64,000 nt of DNA, taken from positions 26,630,811 to 26,694,810 of the forward strand of contig NC_045128.1 in the NCBI RefSeq assembly GCF_007655135.1. The letters run 5' to 3'. Below, piece after piece: positions 46,481 to 58,924 of this stretch (the first letter of the stretch is position 1; each line of letters begins with the position of its first letter). A program made the position numbers and the translations under genes. The notes under the pieces are model-generated. The model ran no database searches and had not been told where the DNA came from. It worked only from the letters and a program-made list of their open reading frames with translations. Source of the DNA: Punica granatum. Taxonomy: Eukaryota > Streptophyta > Magnoliopsida > Myrtales > Lythraceae.

Positions 46481-47811
46481 TGTACTGTAACATTACAAAA
46501 AGGTCTTCCATCCCATGATCTGTAAGTATTTATATAAATTTGAGTCAGTGGGCGTGTATTTATTTTGCTCTCTGCCTTGGAATTTATCTCATTGTTTCTA
46601 TTCTCTGTTTTGTATGTTTATGGTTGGGATTAATTATCCTACTTGCGAAATCGACAAAAAAAAAAAGACCACCAATAAATTATATTTTATCCAAAAAAAC
46701 CAATATATTATTCATCAGAAGAAGACGAAGAAGAAGAGAGAAGCAAGTATTGCTGTCGGAAATGGATTTTTCTTTAAGCACAAACAACTATTGGTAGGTA
46801 GATAAAAAAAACAAAAAGGACATCATTAACCGAAGTTGCAGTTGCAGAATCTCTTGAGGAAGCAGTACGATGTTGTTACATAACACCGAAATTTAACACC
46901 ATTCCGGACGATCATATCTCGTCGTGTGATGTAATAAAAGCACTGATAGGATTGCAGTATCCGTCATAGCTATATGGAATATACGAGCGTTTTAACTCAT
47001 AAGAGTAACTGACAAAGCAATAGCAACGATAAAAAAATTAATTATCTGTGCCGCTAGTGCTTCCGCGATCTGTGTGATCGAGGTCCTCACCTATGGACAC
47101 CAACTTATTTCCAAAAGGCTGGGTCTCAAAGCAATTGGCGATGCTTGTTCAATGGATTGAAACAGAGGGGTACTCGAGAGTATATTTACTAGGATTCAAA
47201 TTGAAACCATGGGAGTAGAGGCATTACTGAGGCTCTAGAAGTCCAGACTACGGTTCTGATACTGTAGGACCACATTTTGTTCCAGATCGCAACAAACAAC
47301 CTTATTTGGGGGCAATGGGGCTGGCATTGAGCCCCATCGCCCTAGAGTTTGTCTCTCCCCTCCTCTTTTGAATAGAGAGAGAGAGATGAGGGAGGGAGAT
47401 CTGAGCAACGATGGACCGAGGTCGGCCACTGCAGTTCCAATGGAGGCCGTCGAGGGTGGTGACCTGGATTGGGGCTGTAGTGGCCGACTTCGCGCCACCA
47501 CAGTCCCAATGTCCTTGCCCTGGAGAGGAGGGAAGGGACTAATTTTAAATTGTTTTAGGTGAGGTCGCTGGCTATCTCCGTAGCCATTGTTGACCTCGCC
47601 ACAGGTGGTCGGGGTGAGGCCACGGCACCTTCCTTCATTTGCTTCTTCTATGTGGGTTTTCTTCTCTTTTCTTTTTGTTTTAATAATTTTGAAATTAATT
47701 TTGTTTTTCTGAAATTAAAAAAAAAGCTTATTTATTTCCATAGACATGTTGATCATTCTACGTTAATATCCTAATCTTTAATTTTGGTCCAAACGAAATA
47801 CATATTTACCT

Positions 47812-48008
47812 TGTTTGACATTAGAGTTGAGTTAAACTCAATTCTATTTTAACTTTGTATATATATATATATATATATTTATTTATTTATTTAATTATAT
47901 TGTAATGATTGTGTTGTTAAATTATGAGAAAAATAGAAAAGTAATAATTGTGTTGTTGAAGTGGAGTTAAGTGGAATAGAGTTAAAAATAAACTATAAAA
48001 CCAAACAA
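47812..48008. mobile_element. MITE, family B copy
   Basis: Left end TTGTTTGACATTAGAG, right end complement TTTGTTTGGTTTTATAG. It contains 'gtaatgattgtgttgttaaa' and 'attatgagaaaaa' as in the other family B copies, plus an AT microsatellite at 47859-47879. Confidence 0.6.
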
Positions 48009-48754
48009 AATATTCTTAAAATTTGAATTGCTGTCCAGCCCTCCTTCTATATCCCAGACGGTTAAACATAGCCCATGAGATTAAGATAATGCTTTATAAG
48101 CTATTTTAGATGAAGTTTCTAATCCTATTGTTGTAGTTAATTAATTTATGGGTATTATTTTAAGGTGAGATTCGGCGTAGGCATGGTGGTGCAATTATTA
48201 CCGAGAACGCATAAACAAATTTTATTGACACGTTCCTCCACGTGTGTTAATAATCCACAGACCAACAAAAGTTCCTCATTGGATCTCTCAAAATTCTAAG
48301 GGCAGCCTTTTGTTTCTGTTTCTGCTTTTTGTTTTTCTTTTAATTCATTTTTTATCCTATTTTTATGTTTATTTTTATAATTAATCTATAAGTTCCCATC
48401 GAATTCTCCCTTTATGGTACGAGAGGGGAGAGATGCATTAGCTGGACGTTAATGATTCCATCACCATCCTCAGTGGCTTTCGGCGATGCTCTTGAAAGGG
48501 GTTGTTAGTTCTTAATTTGTGGTTAGGTAGGTTTTATGATTTTATCCCATCCCCTATCCTTTTTCCTTTTTATTTTTAATTAACAAAGAGAAAGAATGGG
48601 TGTTTGGTACTTTACATCAACATTATTCAATGAGAATTAGTGTCTTTCTTAAAAATTTTACTTTGAGGTGGACCTGCACCGCAGAGAAAATGGGATGGGC
48701 TTGGGCTGCTTGGCTAGGCTTGTACCATGTTTGGGCTGGCAGTGGCAGCACATT

Positions 48755-48915
48755 GTAGAATCGGGTGACTCGCACCGATTCCACGATTTACCGATTCAAC
48801 TCCCGATTCCACTCCGATTCTACTTCTCCGATCCACCAGGTGCAATCGGAATCGGTTGGCCTCCCTTGAATCGTAGAATCGTACGATTCTACGACTCGAA
48901 TCATGATTCTAACAA
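48755..48915. repeat. GATTC/GAATC-rich palindromic block
   Basis: About a dozen GATTC or GAATC words in 160 bases, centred on a perfect 22-base palindrome at 48872-48893 (half site CGTAGAATCGT). No open frame explains the pattern. It resembles a tandemly built transposon or satellite piece. Confidence 0.6.
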
Positions 48916-49324
48916 CCATTGCGAAGATTATACTGTAGTATGCTAGAGTCGTGTTTCGCCGCGAAACAATTTGCTACGTAATGCGCTTTTTAGCTCCCCA
49001 TGTCAACTTAGAAAATAGAAGTTATATGAATGAATTTCCATATCTAATATGTTAACGGATGTATTGTATGTACATGGGTTGCACTTGTGATCAGAATTAT
49101 TTTTTTTTTAAAGTTGATATGTAGAAGAGATTGGAGAACAGTAAAAATATCGAACAAATTAGGTCTACATTGAATAAAATGAAAAGTTCATGGCAAAATT
49201 AAGGAAATGGGGAAAGGTAGGGGACCAAATCAAACTTTCTCTGCTTTTAAGTTGCCGCGCGTTTGATTTTAAAGGAAATGGGAAGAGAGAAAACGGTCAG
49301 TGAGCCGATGGGAATTTGCGCATC

Positions 49325-49883
49325 CAAAATTAATAATTTGGTCCTTCAAAGTTTTCTCTCTCTAAAACTTAATCTCTAAAGAATTTTTTCTCTACAATTT
49401 AGTTCCACCGTTTAAAAACATAGCACAATTTAGTCCTTTCGTCCAAGTTTTGAGCAAATACCTGACGAAAAACGTTGATGTGGTTTGTCGCCTATTTGGC
49501 ACGCTAAGGGTCATGCTAACCATATAAGACCCAAAAACGGCATCGTTTTTAATCTTATTTAATATATCTTAAAAGATTTTTTTTATATAGAATAAGGCTA
49601 AAGGGACGATCTTGCCCCACCCCTATCCCTCTTCTGAACCATAAAAGAGAGAGGGGATCCCCCCTCCCCCCAAGCAACCTCCCATTCGGGCGAGGTAGCT
49701 AAAGTGTTTGGGGGCTCCAAGGACTTCACTTGTGGGGGAGGTTGCCGAGGAGGGGGCCCTCCTCCTGTCTTTTAAGTTTCATATGAGAGAGAGGGCAGGT
49801 TTGCGCCCCCCCTGGCGACCTCCTGATCAAGCAAGGTCGTTGAAGTCCCCAAACGGCTCTGGCGACCTCGACCGACGAGGGGG

Positions 49884-49917
<34 letters not shown>

Positions 49918-50338
49918 ATGCCCCTCTCTCGACGACCTCCCCCTTCATCTCTCTTCTATAGGTCTCTGGAGCCCCCAAATGACTGCAATAACCATGCTCG
50001 AGTAGGAGGTTGGCAAGGGCGGCTCTCTCTCGTCTAGTTTAGGAGAATGGGGGCATTTTGCCCCTAGCCTATTCCAAAAAAGATTAATTCTTCAAAAAAT
50101 GTTTTAAAAAATGATATTATTTTTTGAGTCCTGCATCGTTAGTATGGCATTTAACGTGCCAAATAAGTAGATAATGGGCTACATTAGCATTTTCCATCAA
50201 GGACTTGCTCAAAATTTGGACGGAAGGACTAAATAGTGCCAACATTTTTAAACAATCAGACTAAATTGTAGAGAAAAAAAATTTTAGATACCAAGTTTTA
50301 GAGAAAGAAAACTTTTGGGGACGAAATTGTTAATTTTG
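49325..50338. mobile_element. 1.0-kb fold-back element with long inverted repeats
   Basis: The left arm (49325 to about 49590, starting CAAAATTAATAATTTGGTCC) is the complement of the right arm (50338 to about 50075, reading CAAAATTAACAATTTCGTCC). Shared phrases such as 'ttctctctctaaaactt', 'tctctacaatttagt' and 'tatttggcacg.taa' run the full length of the arms. The GC-rich middle (about 49600-50050) holds related short pieces of the kind 'ggcgacctc', and a GA repeat. Long arms without coding capacity suggest a non-autonomous MULE. I could not find a convincing target duplication. Confidence 0.75.
49886..49915. repeat. (AG)n microsatellite
   Basis: About 15 AG units in the middle of the fold-back element. 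Confidence 0.9.
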
Positions 50339-52774
50339 TCTTAAATTTACCATATTTATAAACAATATATAAAAGTTGAGATAATGCTTCTCATTTTGTT
50401 TTTTTGAATTTTATATTAGAAACTTTTTGTTACAAAACTATTGCACGATAATAGGCTTCTTTCAATATTAAGATATCAAATATCAATCATAACAGTTTGG
50501 ATATAGCCAAGACCATTGGTGTTCTTTTTTGTTTTTAATTTTTAATCCTTTCAAATATTGCATATCAATAGATTTATCGAAAATTCACATAGCAAGACTA
50601 AGGTGGACAAACTGATGGGACATTGAGAGTAAGATAAATTGAAAAATAATCTTAGATAAAAGTCAAATGTATTTGAAGGTTATGGACGAAAAGCGTTATA
50701 TATATATATATAATATTATAAAGGTAGTATATTAGTCAATTTTACAATTTATTCACCTAACGCTAAATTATAGTTACCGCATGTAGCGCGGGTTCTAAGT
50801 TTATAGTATGCATATATAATATAAATAAGTCAATATAGTTAATGGGATGTAGTATCATTTTCCTTAAGGATGAGATGGAGTGTCAATTAGAAAAATTTCA
50901 AGAGAGGTGAGCATATTTTACCATATATACTACGTGATAACCCACGCGTTGCGCATGAAAGATTTTTAATTTTTTAATAATAAGTAATATTAAAATTAAG
51001 TACATCATGAATTTTTATTTAAGAAAAATATATTGTGGATAAAAATTATTTTACTTAAAAATTAAATGAGTTTAGTAGAAAACTATATTTCATCAAGAGC
51101 GGAATTCTAAACTGCATGTTTTTTCAATATCAGAAAATTCAAATCTTAAATAATTGTTCTAGGAAAGAAAATAATTGGAAAATATACCTATTCAAAAAAT
51201 GTAATTTTTTTTCTCTACAACAATGATCATAATTATAAATTAAAATATAATTATTTTTTACTGTTAATATTCTATTCAGCTCAATTTTTGATAGCTCACA
51301 CAATCTTAATTACCATCTTAACAAAGTCAACATCTTTCATGGCAATCACAACTTTTCAATAAAATAGAAAATTTTTCAAACCAATAATACAATAAAAGTA
51401 AGATAACTATCTAAATGCTTAATAAATAGGCAACGCCAACTCATAAAAATTGGAGAAACCGCAATAGTATAAAATAAGAACTAAATCCAAATATCGTGTA
51501 ATAACTCTATAACTAAATTTATGAAAATAAAGGAAAACCTAATGAATGTGAAAAAAAATAACGATCAATGGAAGAAATCGTATTATAGTTCCAGTCAATG
51601 AAATCATCCATGAAATAATGAATATGTCTTGAACCTCGTTGAAAACGAAGAAAAAACCTACTTTCAGGTCTGCATGAACAAAAAAAATGTATCTTCTAGT
51701 ATGATTCTTAGTGCTAGACAATCAAATATATATATATATATATAATTATTTCCTTAATAGCTATTTAAAATTTTTTCCATCTATTAAAATATTGGTCTAT
51801 AATTATAGCTAGGTAATATTATGTTATATCTAAATGATGGACTATATTTCACTACATATCTCAGTCGTCCATATTAGACTATATTCCACTAATATGCCTC
51901 TATGGAAAATATATTCCGTTGTATACTCCACTTTCCTTAATTGTGAAGGTAATCTATGTATTATACTATATAGATTAAATAAGAGATACTACTATAAATA
52001 AGATTTCCTCACTATATGGATGATGAGAGAGCTTTATTTTTTATTTTTAATAATAATGGCGTTGTGAGAATTCAATTTGGGACTTCATTTATATATATAT
52101 ATATATACACATATAGATTATTAATATCTTTACATTGCCCTAGTTGTGCATATGCCCGATTAGTTAAAGGTAGATACCATAGTTTCTTATTTGATAAGAT
52201 ATAGTATGAGATATTTAATCAATTTGCATGCGAAGAGCTGGACTATCATTATCTTATGTTTTTTATATTACGCATAAGTGATAGTCTTCATTATCCGCCA
52301 CGAAGAAAACTTCGTTTCTGGACTGGGATATATGGACTTTTTCTTTGTCAATTAATTTAATTTGGTGATGTTAACTGGTCTGAATATATACAAATTGCAT
52401 GGATTGTTCTTACTTCCAGCTGGAGAATGGAGAGGTCAATGGCATTTGTAAGACTTTTTAATTGGTCAATACTTCAGTTTCCGACGAAGACCCCAATCCA
52501 TACTTCCCAGCTCGATAATATTTTTATAACCTAAGCTTTCCTGTTTTCATATCTCGACCCTTTTTTCTTTACCTTAGTTCTTACATAATAATCCAGCAAA
52601 AAGATAAATTTTTGACCTATTATTAATGATGCCCATGTTTTTCCTAAATCTAGCGTGTATTTCAAGAAATCAATCAATTCAATAAATATATGAAAATCGA
52701 AAAGGGCAAACGAATACATTTTAGGTGAAACCTCAGCTTCTAAAACGCACACCTAAAATATTTGAGGTGAATGG

Positions 52775-52890
52775 AGAAAATTCACGTACGTTGAGAGAGT
52801 TATACCCCTTAGTAGGTTGACCGAACTCAACTGAATTAATTGGGATCTAATTAAGCTTTCGAATATTAGAATTCACACCGAAAAAACTTT
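52775..52890 (+). repeat. SINE family 1 fragment (3' part)
   Basis: It carries the 3' half ('gagagttatacc..ttagtagg…ctcaactgaattaattggga…cacaccgaaaaaac') of the family seen complete at 38326-38515. Confidence 0.5.
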
Positions 52891-53988
52891 TATGCAACTA
52901 TTCAATTCATATAATTTATATATCTCTTTAAATGATAAACTCATATTGAAAAGATAATCCAAAAAGTCGTCAGTTTTTTTGACATGACTTTCTTTTGTAA
53001 GATTTTTTATTTTATATCATAACGCTTATGCGTATGAAATATTTTGTATAAACTTTTTTCCTTTACAAGGAATGCCCATACACCTAATGGCCATACATCA
53101 ATAATCTCAAGCTCCTATAAATTCTTCTCATCATCTTTCATTTTAATTTTAATGAAATTATAATAATTAACTATTATATTAGAAATTGAGAATAAAGATT
53201 AAGTTTTCTAAAGAAACTCAATTCTTGAATAAATTTCAAATTTTTTTTTAGAAAAATACAAAATATACTCGAGAAACTAAGCGAATTTTCAAAAAATGTC
53301 GAATACTTTAGTTAGTTAATTTTTGTACGCCTCACATGAATTATCTAGTTATAAAAGCATTACATTAGGCTTTTTGTTTTTTCGGTAGGAATAAAATTGG
53401 TATTTTAATTCCGCCAACCATATCAAAGTTCCATCCACTTCTTCGTTCCTCGTAGACTTGAGGGAACCGGCCCAGCCCCTGGCCGATGATGGCAACGGGT
53501 GGCTGCTAACTCCCATTAATGTTGCCTGAGCAGGGCATGGTGGCTGGAAAATTCGAGATTAGAGGCCCGATCTCCGCTCCCCGAGACCTAGCTAAGCCTA
53601 AACAGAGGCTGGGCTGACCACAATTGAGCCCATAATACATTCTCTTCAGGGATAAGGGGGCACGGTGAGTCCAGCCGGCGACCATGTCTGGTCCTGATTG
53701 CAGTGCCCTGCAGCAGACCACCTCCATTGGCGCACAGTGGTCTGGCCTCGACCGATCCTATCATTCCCAGTTGCCCCCGCCCACGTTACGGCAGTATATG
53801 GATTCGTTATCCAGCAGCTGGGCAACATCCGGAGAGCGGGTTCATGGAAAGTGACAGGGAAAAAGAAGGGCAATTTAAATGCTAGTTCTTAAAACATGTG
53901 TCGTTGTCCGTGGGGACGAATTCAAGAGATCAAGCGCGTTTCACTTTTGGTTTTTGTTTTGGGCGTCAGACGACCTATAGATATTTAT

Positions 53989-54212
53989 ACCCGTTTGAAT
54001 TCAAAGACAATTAATTTTAACTTTAACTTTAACTTTAACTCAACACACTACACAACAAAATACACATTTTCCAATTTAAAAATTTTAACTTTAACTTTAA
54101 CTCAACATATTATACAACAAAAACACACGTTTCCGAAGTCAAATTTATAACCACATCTCATTTGTCATTTTGCACAATCAAAATTAAAATTAAAATCAAA
54201 ATCAAACCAAAT
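53989..54212. mobile_element. MITE, family A copy
   Basis: Reverse complement of the MITE at 33481-33721: TTTAACTTTAACTTTAACT runs, 'caacacactacacaacaaaa', and 'ataaccacatctcatttgtc'. The ends are less well kept than in the first copy. Confidence 0.65.
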
Positions 54213-54429
54213 TTTAATAATCAACACAACATGGAGTGGGATATGATATGCTGACAGGATCTGGTGATGACTATTCCAGATGTTGAGTTGAATGCTCAGA
54301 TATGATGTGGTTGATCATCAATGTTAACAAGTATATAACGATGGGACTGTGGTACATCAACAACAGCTTTATCTGAAATAAAGATGTTTCCGCGTAATCT
54401 AAAATTAATTGACAAACATTTTTTTCTGG

Positions 54430-54570
54430 TTATAAGAGCGCGTATGAATTTAATATAATGATATAAAAATTCTAATAACTAATAAAAAAATACAGATAAT
54501 TTTAAAACGAATATCGAACTCCAAAATCCCTTAGTTATCATACGAAAGCATGCATTACTGTGTTATACCA
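54430..54570 (-). mobile_element. SINE-like element, family 2
   Basis: Same order of phrases as at 37060-37205 ('gcatgaatttaatataatgatat' type 3' end, 'ctaataactaataaa', box-B-like region, 'gcatgc'), more diverged. Confidence 0.45.
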
Positions 54571-54999
54571 TTTTTTTGATAATTGACGAGCATTTGTTTT
54601 ACAGCATTTGAAACATAATTACACCATACAGCAGCATGAAAAATGAGATCTTCCTGGAAGTAACAATTTCGTAGGTTCAATATATCCCTGATAAGGTAAT
54701 AAAATATTCACAAATTTTAGAGTAGGTGGACACATGTTGCTCGGTGACAATCAAAACCTTTTTGGGTTTTTGACAATGTCAAACCCAAAATGTTGCTCCC
54801 GTGGCGTGAGTGGACTTGTTCTTCCTTTTTGGCTTTCCATTGAGTGGTTAGTTCCTGGAAACTACCTGTGCGGGATTGATTTAGCTCAAAAGAGTCCTCT
54901 TAGCCGAGGAGCCTACTCGATGAGGTTTAAGGTTGCTTCCCGTAACTTTTCCACCAACAATGGATGATTGAAATGGTTTGATTTTTTTTTTAATTTGTA

Positions 55000-55128
55000 A
55001 GTAATGTTTCGAATTTAAGTTTTGTGAATGAAGAAAATTCATAATTGAAAGTTTTATCCCTTAGTGGTCGACCCGGCTCGAATTGAAATAGCCTGGACTG
55101 TTGGACTTCCATTTATTAGGGTACACAC
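55000..55128 (+). repeat. SINE family 1 fragment (3' part)
   Basis: 'gttttgtgaatgaagaaaa' then 'agttttatcccttagtggtc', 'ttggacttcc' and 'gtacacacggaaag' match the 3' two thirds of the family. Confidence 0.5.
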
Positions 55129-57494
55129 GGAAAGAAAAGGAAGAATTTTTCAGTCATGCTTCTTTCTCTTATCCTAAGATGGAGAATGGCCTGAGGTACG
55201 CATGTATAGTATGCACTCCAAAAAAAAAGGGCAATAGCTACGCAATCCTAGAGAAGCAGCGACCATGCATCACCTTAAATCCAGCGAAAAAGATTATGAA
55301 CACGCTTATTTAATGACGTCGCGAAAGGTTCTACTTTGGCGACGCGTTAATGAGGAATCACTATTGAGCCAAGGTTATGGTGTCGAAAGGGAATGGTGTG
55401 TCCCCTTAGACGTAACAAAAGAGACCTGCGTGATTTTAATGTCGTCCTATAGTTTGTCTGTAGGAGATAGAGTAGGAGATATGTCGCCTAAAACAAAGGT
55501 TATGGAGACGAAAGTTCCTTTTGATCACCTGAGATTTTTTTGTTGGTTTTTTTTTGTTAATCTTTTTTATTTGCTAATATCAATTTTTTTTCCCAAATAT
55601 TACATCATATGTAAATATCTCTCTTTCTTTTTCTTTTTTTTTTTTTGATATGTAAGTGACACAAGTACATGTTAGTTTTTCTCATAAAAAAGTGCGCACG
55701 ACAAATGCGCCAATTATTGGTCAATTTATTAAGTTGCTCATACTTAGTTGTGATATTGAGTATAAATGAGATCGCGTATAGTTAGGTCTAAAAAACATAA
55801 ATTTTCAAAAAAATAAAAAAATGTCAAAAGTGTGTCAAAAATTATATGAATGAAAGAAATGACTAATTATTTATATTAAAATTTTGTAGAAGATATACAT
55901 TGTACAAGTGAAATAAATAGTTTTAGAAAAAAATAGTATAAATAATAAATATAATTTAAAAATTTGTTGTAAAGAAAAAAGTTGGATAATAATTTAGAAA
56001 TTAAACACTTTATTTTCCCAAAAAAATTAAAACATTTCAGATTATATAATAAATATAACTAATTGTACAAAGAAGACAAAGGTAATAGATATAGCATGGT
56101 GGCAAGAAGGGGAAATGCCATTCGAGAGATCCTAGATCGAGCTCCATCAGGTGCGGAAGGGGTGCGAGTGCATGGTAGGCCCTTGTAATGGGTGAGCCTA
56201 GGCTTGGACCTTGCCCTTGGTCAGGACAGGATATATCTAATGTTTTAATATTTAATCTACAAAAACAATAAAAAAAAAAAGAATTAAAAACGTGTCATAA
56301 TTTAGGTACATCTTTTAGTGACGTGCATATATTGTCACCACTAATGATATCTATGGAGATGATAGGCAAGCGTCGCCAATGTCAATCTATGATATGTCTA
56401 TCTAGTGTCGCATTTCACAAGGTCTATGGTGATGCGTACCTTGAGCGTCACCATTGATGAGCTAATGGTGGCGCTTTATTTTTCGCATCGCCTAGTTTAA
56501 GACTACACTATTACTTGTTACGCTTGTCTTAGTGTCACCAATTGCATCCCCAAAGAGTGGCAACAATACCAATGACTATCACTTAGGTCCTCCATTGTGT
56601 TATCTTATCATTGATTCTTTTTGTTGTAATGACGTGATATTAGATAAAGGTAGGCCTACCTTGTATGCTTAGAGATAAATTGACAATGTTATGTATGAGC
56701 ATATATTTACTTTTAGTCTTTTACGGTCACTTGATGCTTTCCTTGAATACTACTATTACTGAAATAACACCTATGTGGCTCCCTCTGCTTCAACATATTG
56801 GATCGGGTGTACTTGAGTATCATGTCTGACACATTTGTCTTACCCAAAAATTCGAATTGATATGTTATTAGGTGGGGTCTGACCCCGCAGGCAAACTTGG
56901 TTTGTGGTGAGGTCCCCAAAGGGGGTAGCCCAACCCCGATTCCGACAAAATAAAAAAGAAAAAAGAGGAGGGCAAGGGAGAAGAAGGTGGAAAGACAATG
57001 TTGCGCCGACCATGACCTTTCGATGAGCTACTGCAAAACACCAACGACAAGAGAGAGAGAGGGAGGAGGGGGGGATGTGGGCGTCTTGGCAGAGGCGAGG
57101 GTTTTTAATTTAATTTAGTTTATATATATGTTTTTAATTTTTTTTATTTTACATTTTTATTTAAAAATGTCACGTCAACCACCATGTAGGAGCCATGTCT
57201 TCAAACTTGGCACGTAAGCAATCCACATACGAAGTTACGTCAGTAAGGGTTAATGCAGTAAGTAAAAAAAATTAACAAATTGCATAACATTATTATGGCT
57301 TTAGAATAATTTTGCATTATTTTTAATTTTTGTACGAAAGTGTTTCGCAACCTAGTTTAGTTTAGAAATAATACCATACAGTACACAGTATATATAAAAT
57401 GTTCATGTATATATACACCTCTTTTTTTTCCTATAGATATGTATATATTAAAGCTAAACCTACACTATTTGTGGTGTTACTAAATATTTTTTAT

Positions 57495-57920
57495 GGTAAA
57501 TTACACTGGTGGTCTAAAAAGTTTTAATAATGTATCAGGTTGGTTCAAAAAGTTTTTTTTGCTACTTGATGGTCCAAAATGTTTCAAAATTGTAACTTGA
57601 TAGTACAAACCGTCATCTTGTCATTGACGCCGTCAAGCCGACGCTGATGGTGCAAAATCGATTTTTGTGGGACGTTATATGATTGTACAAAATGTTTTGA
57701 AGTTGTAACTTAATAGTACAAAATGTTTTACGTAAGTTACATGATGGTGTAAAATTTACAGTCTTGTAAAGGACGGCTTGACGGCGTCAATGGCGATATG
57801 ACGGTTTGTACTATCATGTTACAACTTTAAAACATTTTGTACCATCAACTAGCAAAAAAAACTTTTTGAACCAACCTGATATATTATTAAATATTTTTGG
57901 ACCACCAGTGTAATTAACCC
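57495..57920. mobile_element. Fold-back MITE (MULE type), duplicate copy 1
   Basis: 426 bp flanked by TATTTTTTAT at 57485-57494 and 57921-57930. The arms of about 150 bases begin GGTAAATTACACTGGTGG and, from the other side, GGGTTAATTACACTGGTGG. They continue through 'caggttggttcaaaaag' and 'gtacaaaccgtcat' to 'ttgacgccgtcaagccg'. No open frame. Confidence 0.88.
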
Positions 57921-58498
57921 TATTTTTTATGATCTTTATTAAGTATCTAATAAAGTAGAATTCATTTTTCAAATGGAATGATATATCCTCAACTCATTTC
58001 ATATTGTAACGAAATGTTGGACATATTTATTGATGAGGAGCTGAAATAATAAGAGAGAGAGAGGGAGGAGGGGGGGGATGTGGGCGTCTTGGCAGAGGCG
58101 AGGGTTTTTAATTTAATTTAGTTTATATATATGTTTTTAATTTTTTTTTATTTTACATTTTTATTTAAAAATGTCACGTCAACCACCATGTAGGAGCCAT
58201 GTCTTCAAACTTGGCACGTAAGCAATCCACATACGAAGTTACGTCAGTAAGGGTTAATGCAGTAAGCAAAAAAAATTAACAAATTGCATAACATTATTAT
58301 GGCTTTAGAATAATTTTGCATTATTTTTAATTTTTGTACGAAAGTGTTTCGCAACCTAGTTTAGTTTAGAAATAATACCATACAGTACACAGTATATATA
58401 AAATGTTCATGTATATATACACCTCTTTTTTTTCCTATAGATATGTATATATTAAAGCTAAACCTACACTATTTGTGGTGTTACTAAATATTTTTTAT

Positions 58499-58924
58499 GG
58501 TAAATTACACTGGTGGTCTAAAAAGTTTTAATAATGTATCAGGTTAGTTCAAAAAGTTTTTTTTGCTACTTGATGGTCCAAAATGTTTCAAAATTGTAAC
58601 TTGATAGTACAAACCGTCATCTTGTCATTGACGCCGTCAAGCCGACGCTGATGGTGCAAAATCGATTTTTGTGGGACGTTATATGATTGTACAAAATGTT
58701 TTGAAGTTGTAACTTAATAGTACAAAATGTTTTACGTAAGTTACATGATGGTGTAAAATTTACAGTCTTGTAAAGGACGGCTTGACGGCGTCAATGGCGA
58801 GATGACGGTTTGTACTATCATGTTACAACTTTAAAATATTTTGTACCATCAACTAGCAAAAAAAACTTTTTGAACCAACCTGATATATTATTAAATATTT
58901 TTAGACCACCAGTGTAATTAACCT
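58499..58924. mobile_element. Fold-back MITE (MULE type), duplicate copy 2
   Basis: Same 426-bp element as at 57495-57920, copied with its flanking TATTTTTTAT repeats by the tandem duplication rather than by a new insertion. Confidence 0.88.

Larger units (their letters stand above)
46481..49324. other. Intergenic stretch downstream of the myosin-binding gene
   Basis: No gene supported. 47230-47640 is a GC-richer block with 'gaggtcgctgg', 'ggtggtgacctgg' and GAGAGA runs, similar in style to the middle of the fold-back element at 49.6-50.0 kb, so probably transposon-derived. A MITE and a GATTC-rich palindromic block are listed separately. Confidence 0.5.
50339..57048. other. Gene-poor intergenic stretch
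   Basis: No gene supported in 6.7 kb. A GC-richer island at 53440-53890 has open frames on both strands but no recognisable protein. An open frame at 54734-54967 (77 codons, MLLGDNQNLFGFLTMSNPKC…) has coding-like composition but no known domain. 55300-56640 contains repeated GCGTCGCC/GTCACC words (see findings). MITE and SINE pieces are listed separately. Confidence 0.5.

Noticed and set aside
54734..54967. 77-codon plus-strand frame with coding-like composition
   Set aside because: No domain or neighbouring exons recognised; too weak to annotate as a gene.
55265..55648. 127-codon plus-strand frame
   Set aside because: It spans probable transposon words and ends in Phe/Leu from T runs; no homology recognised.
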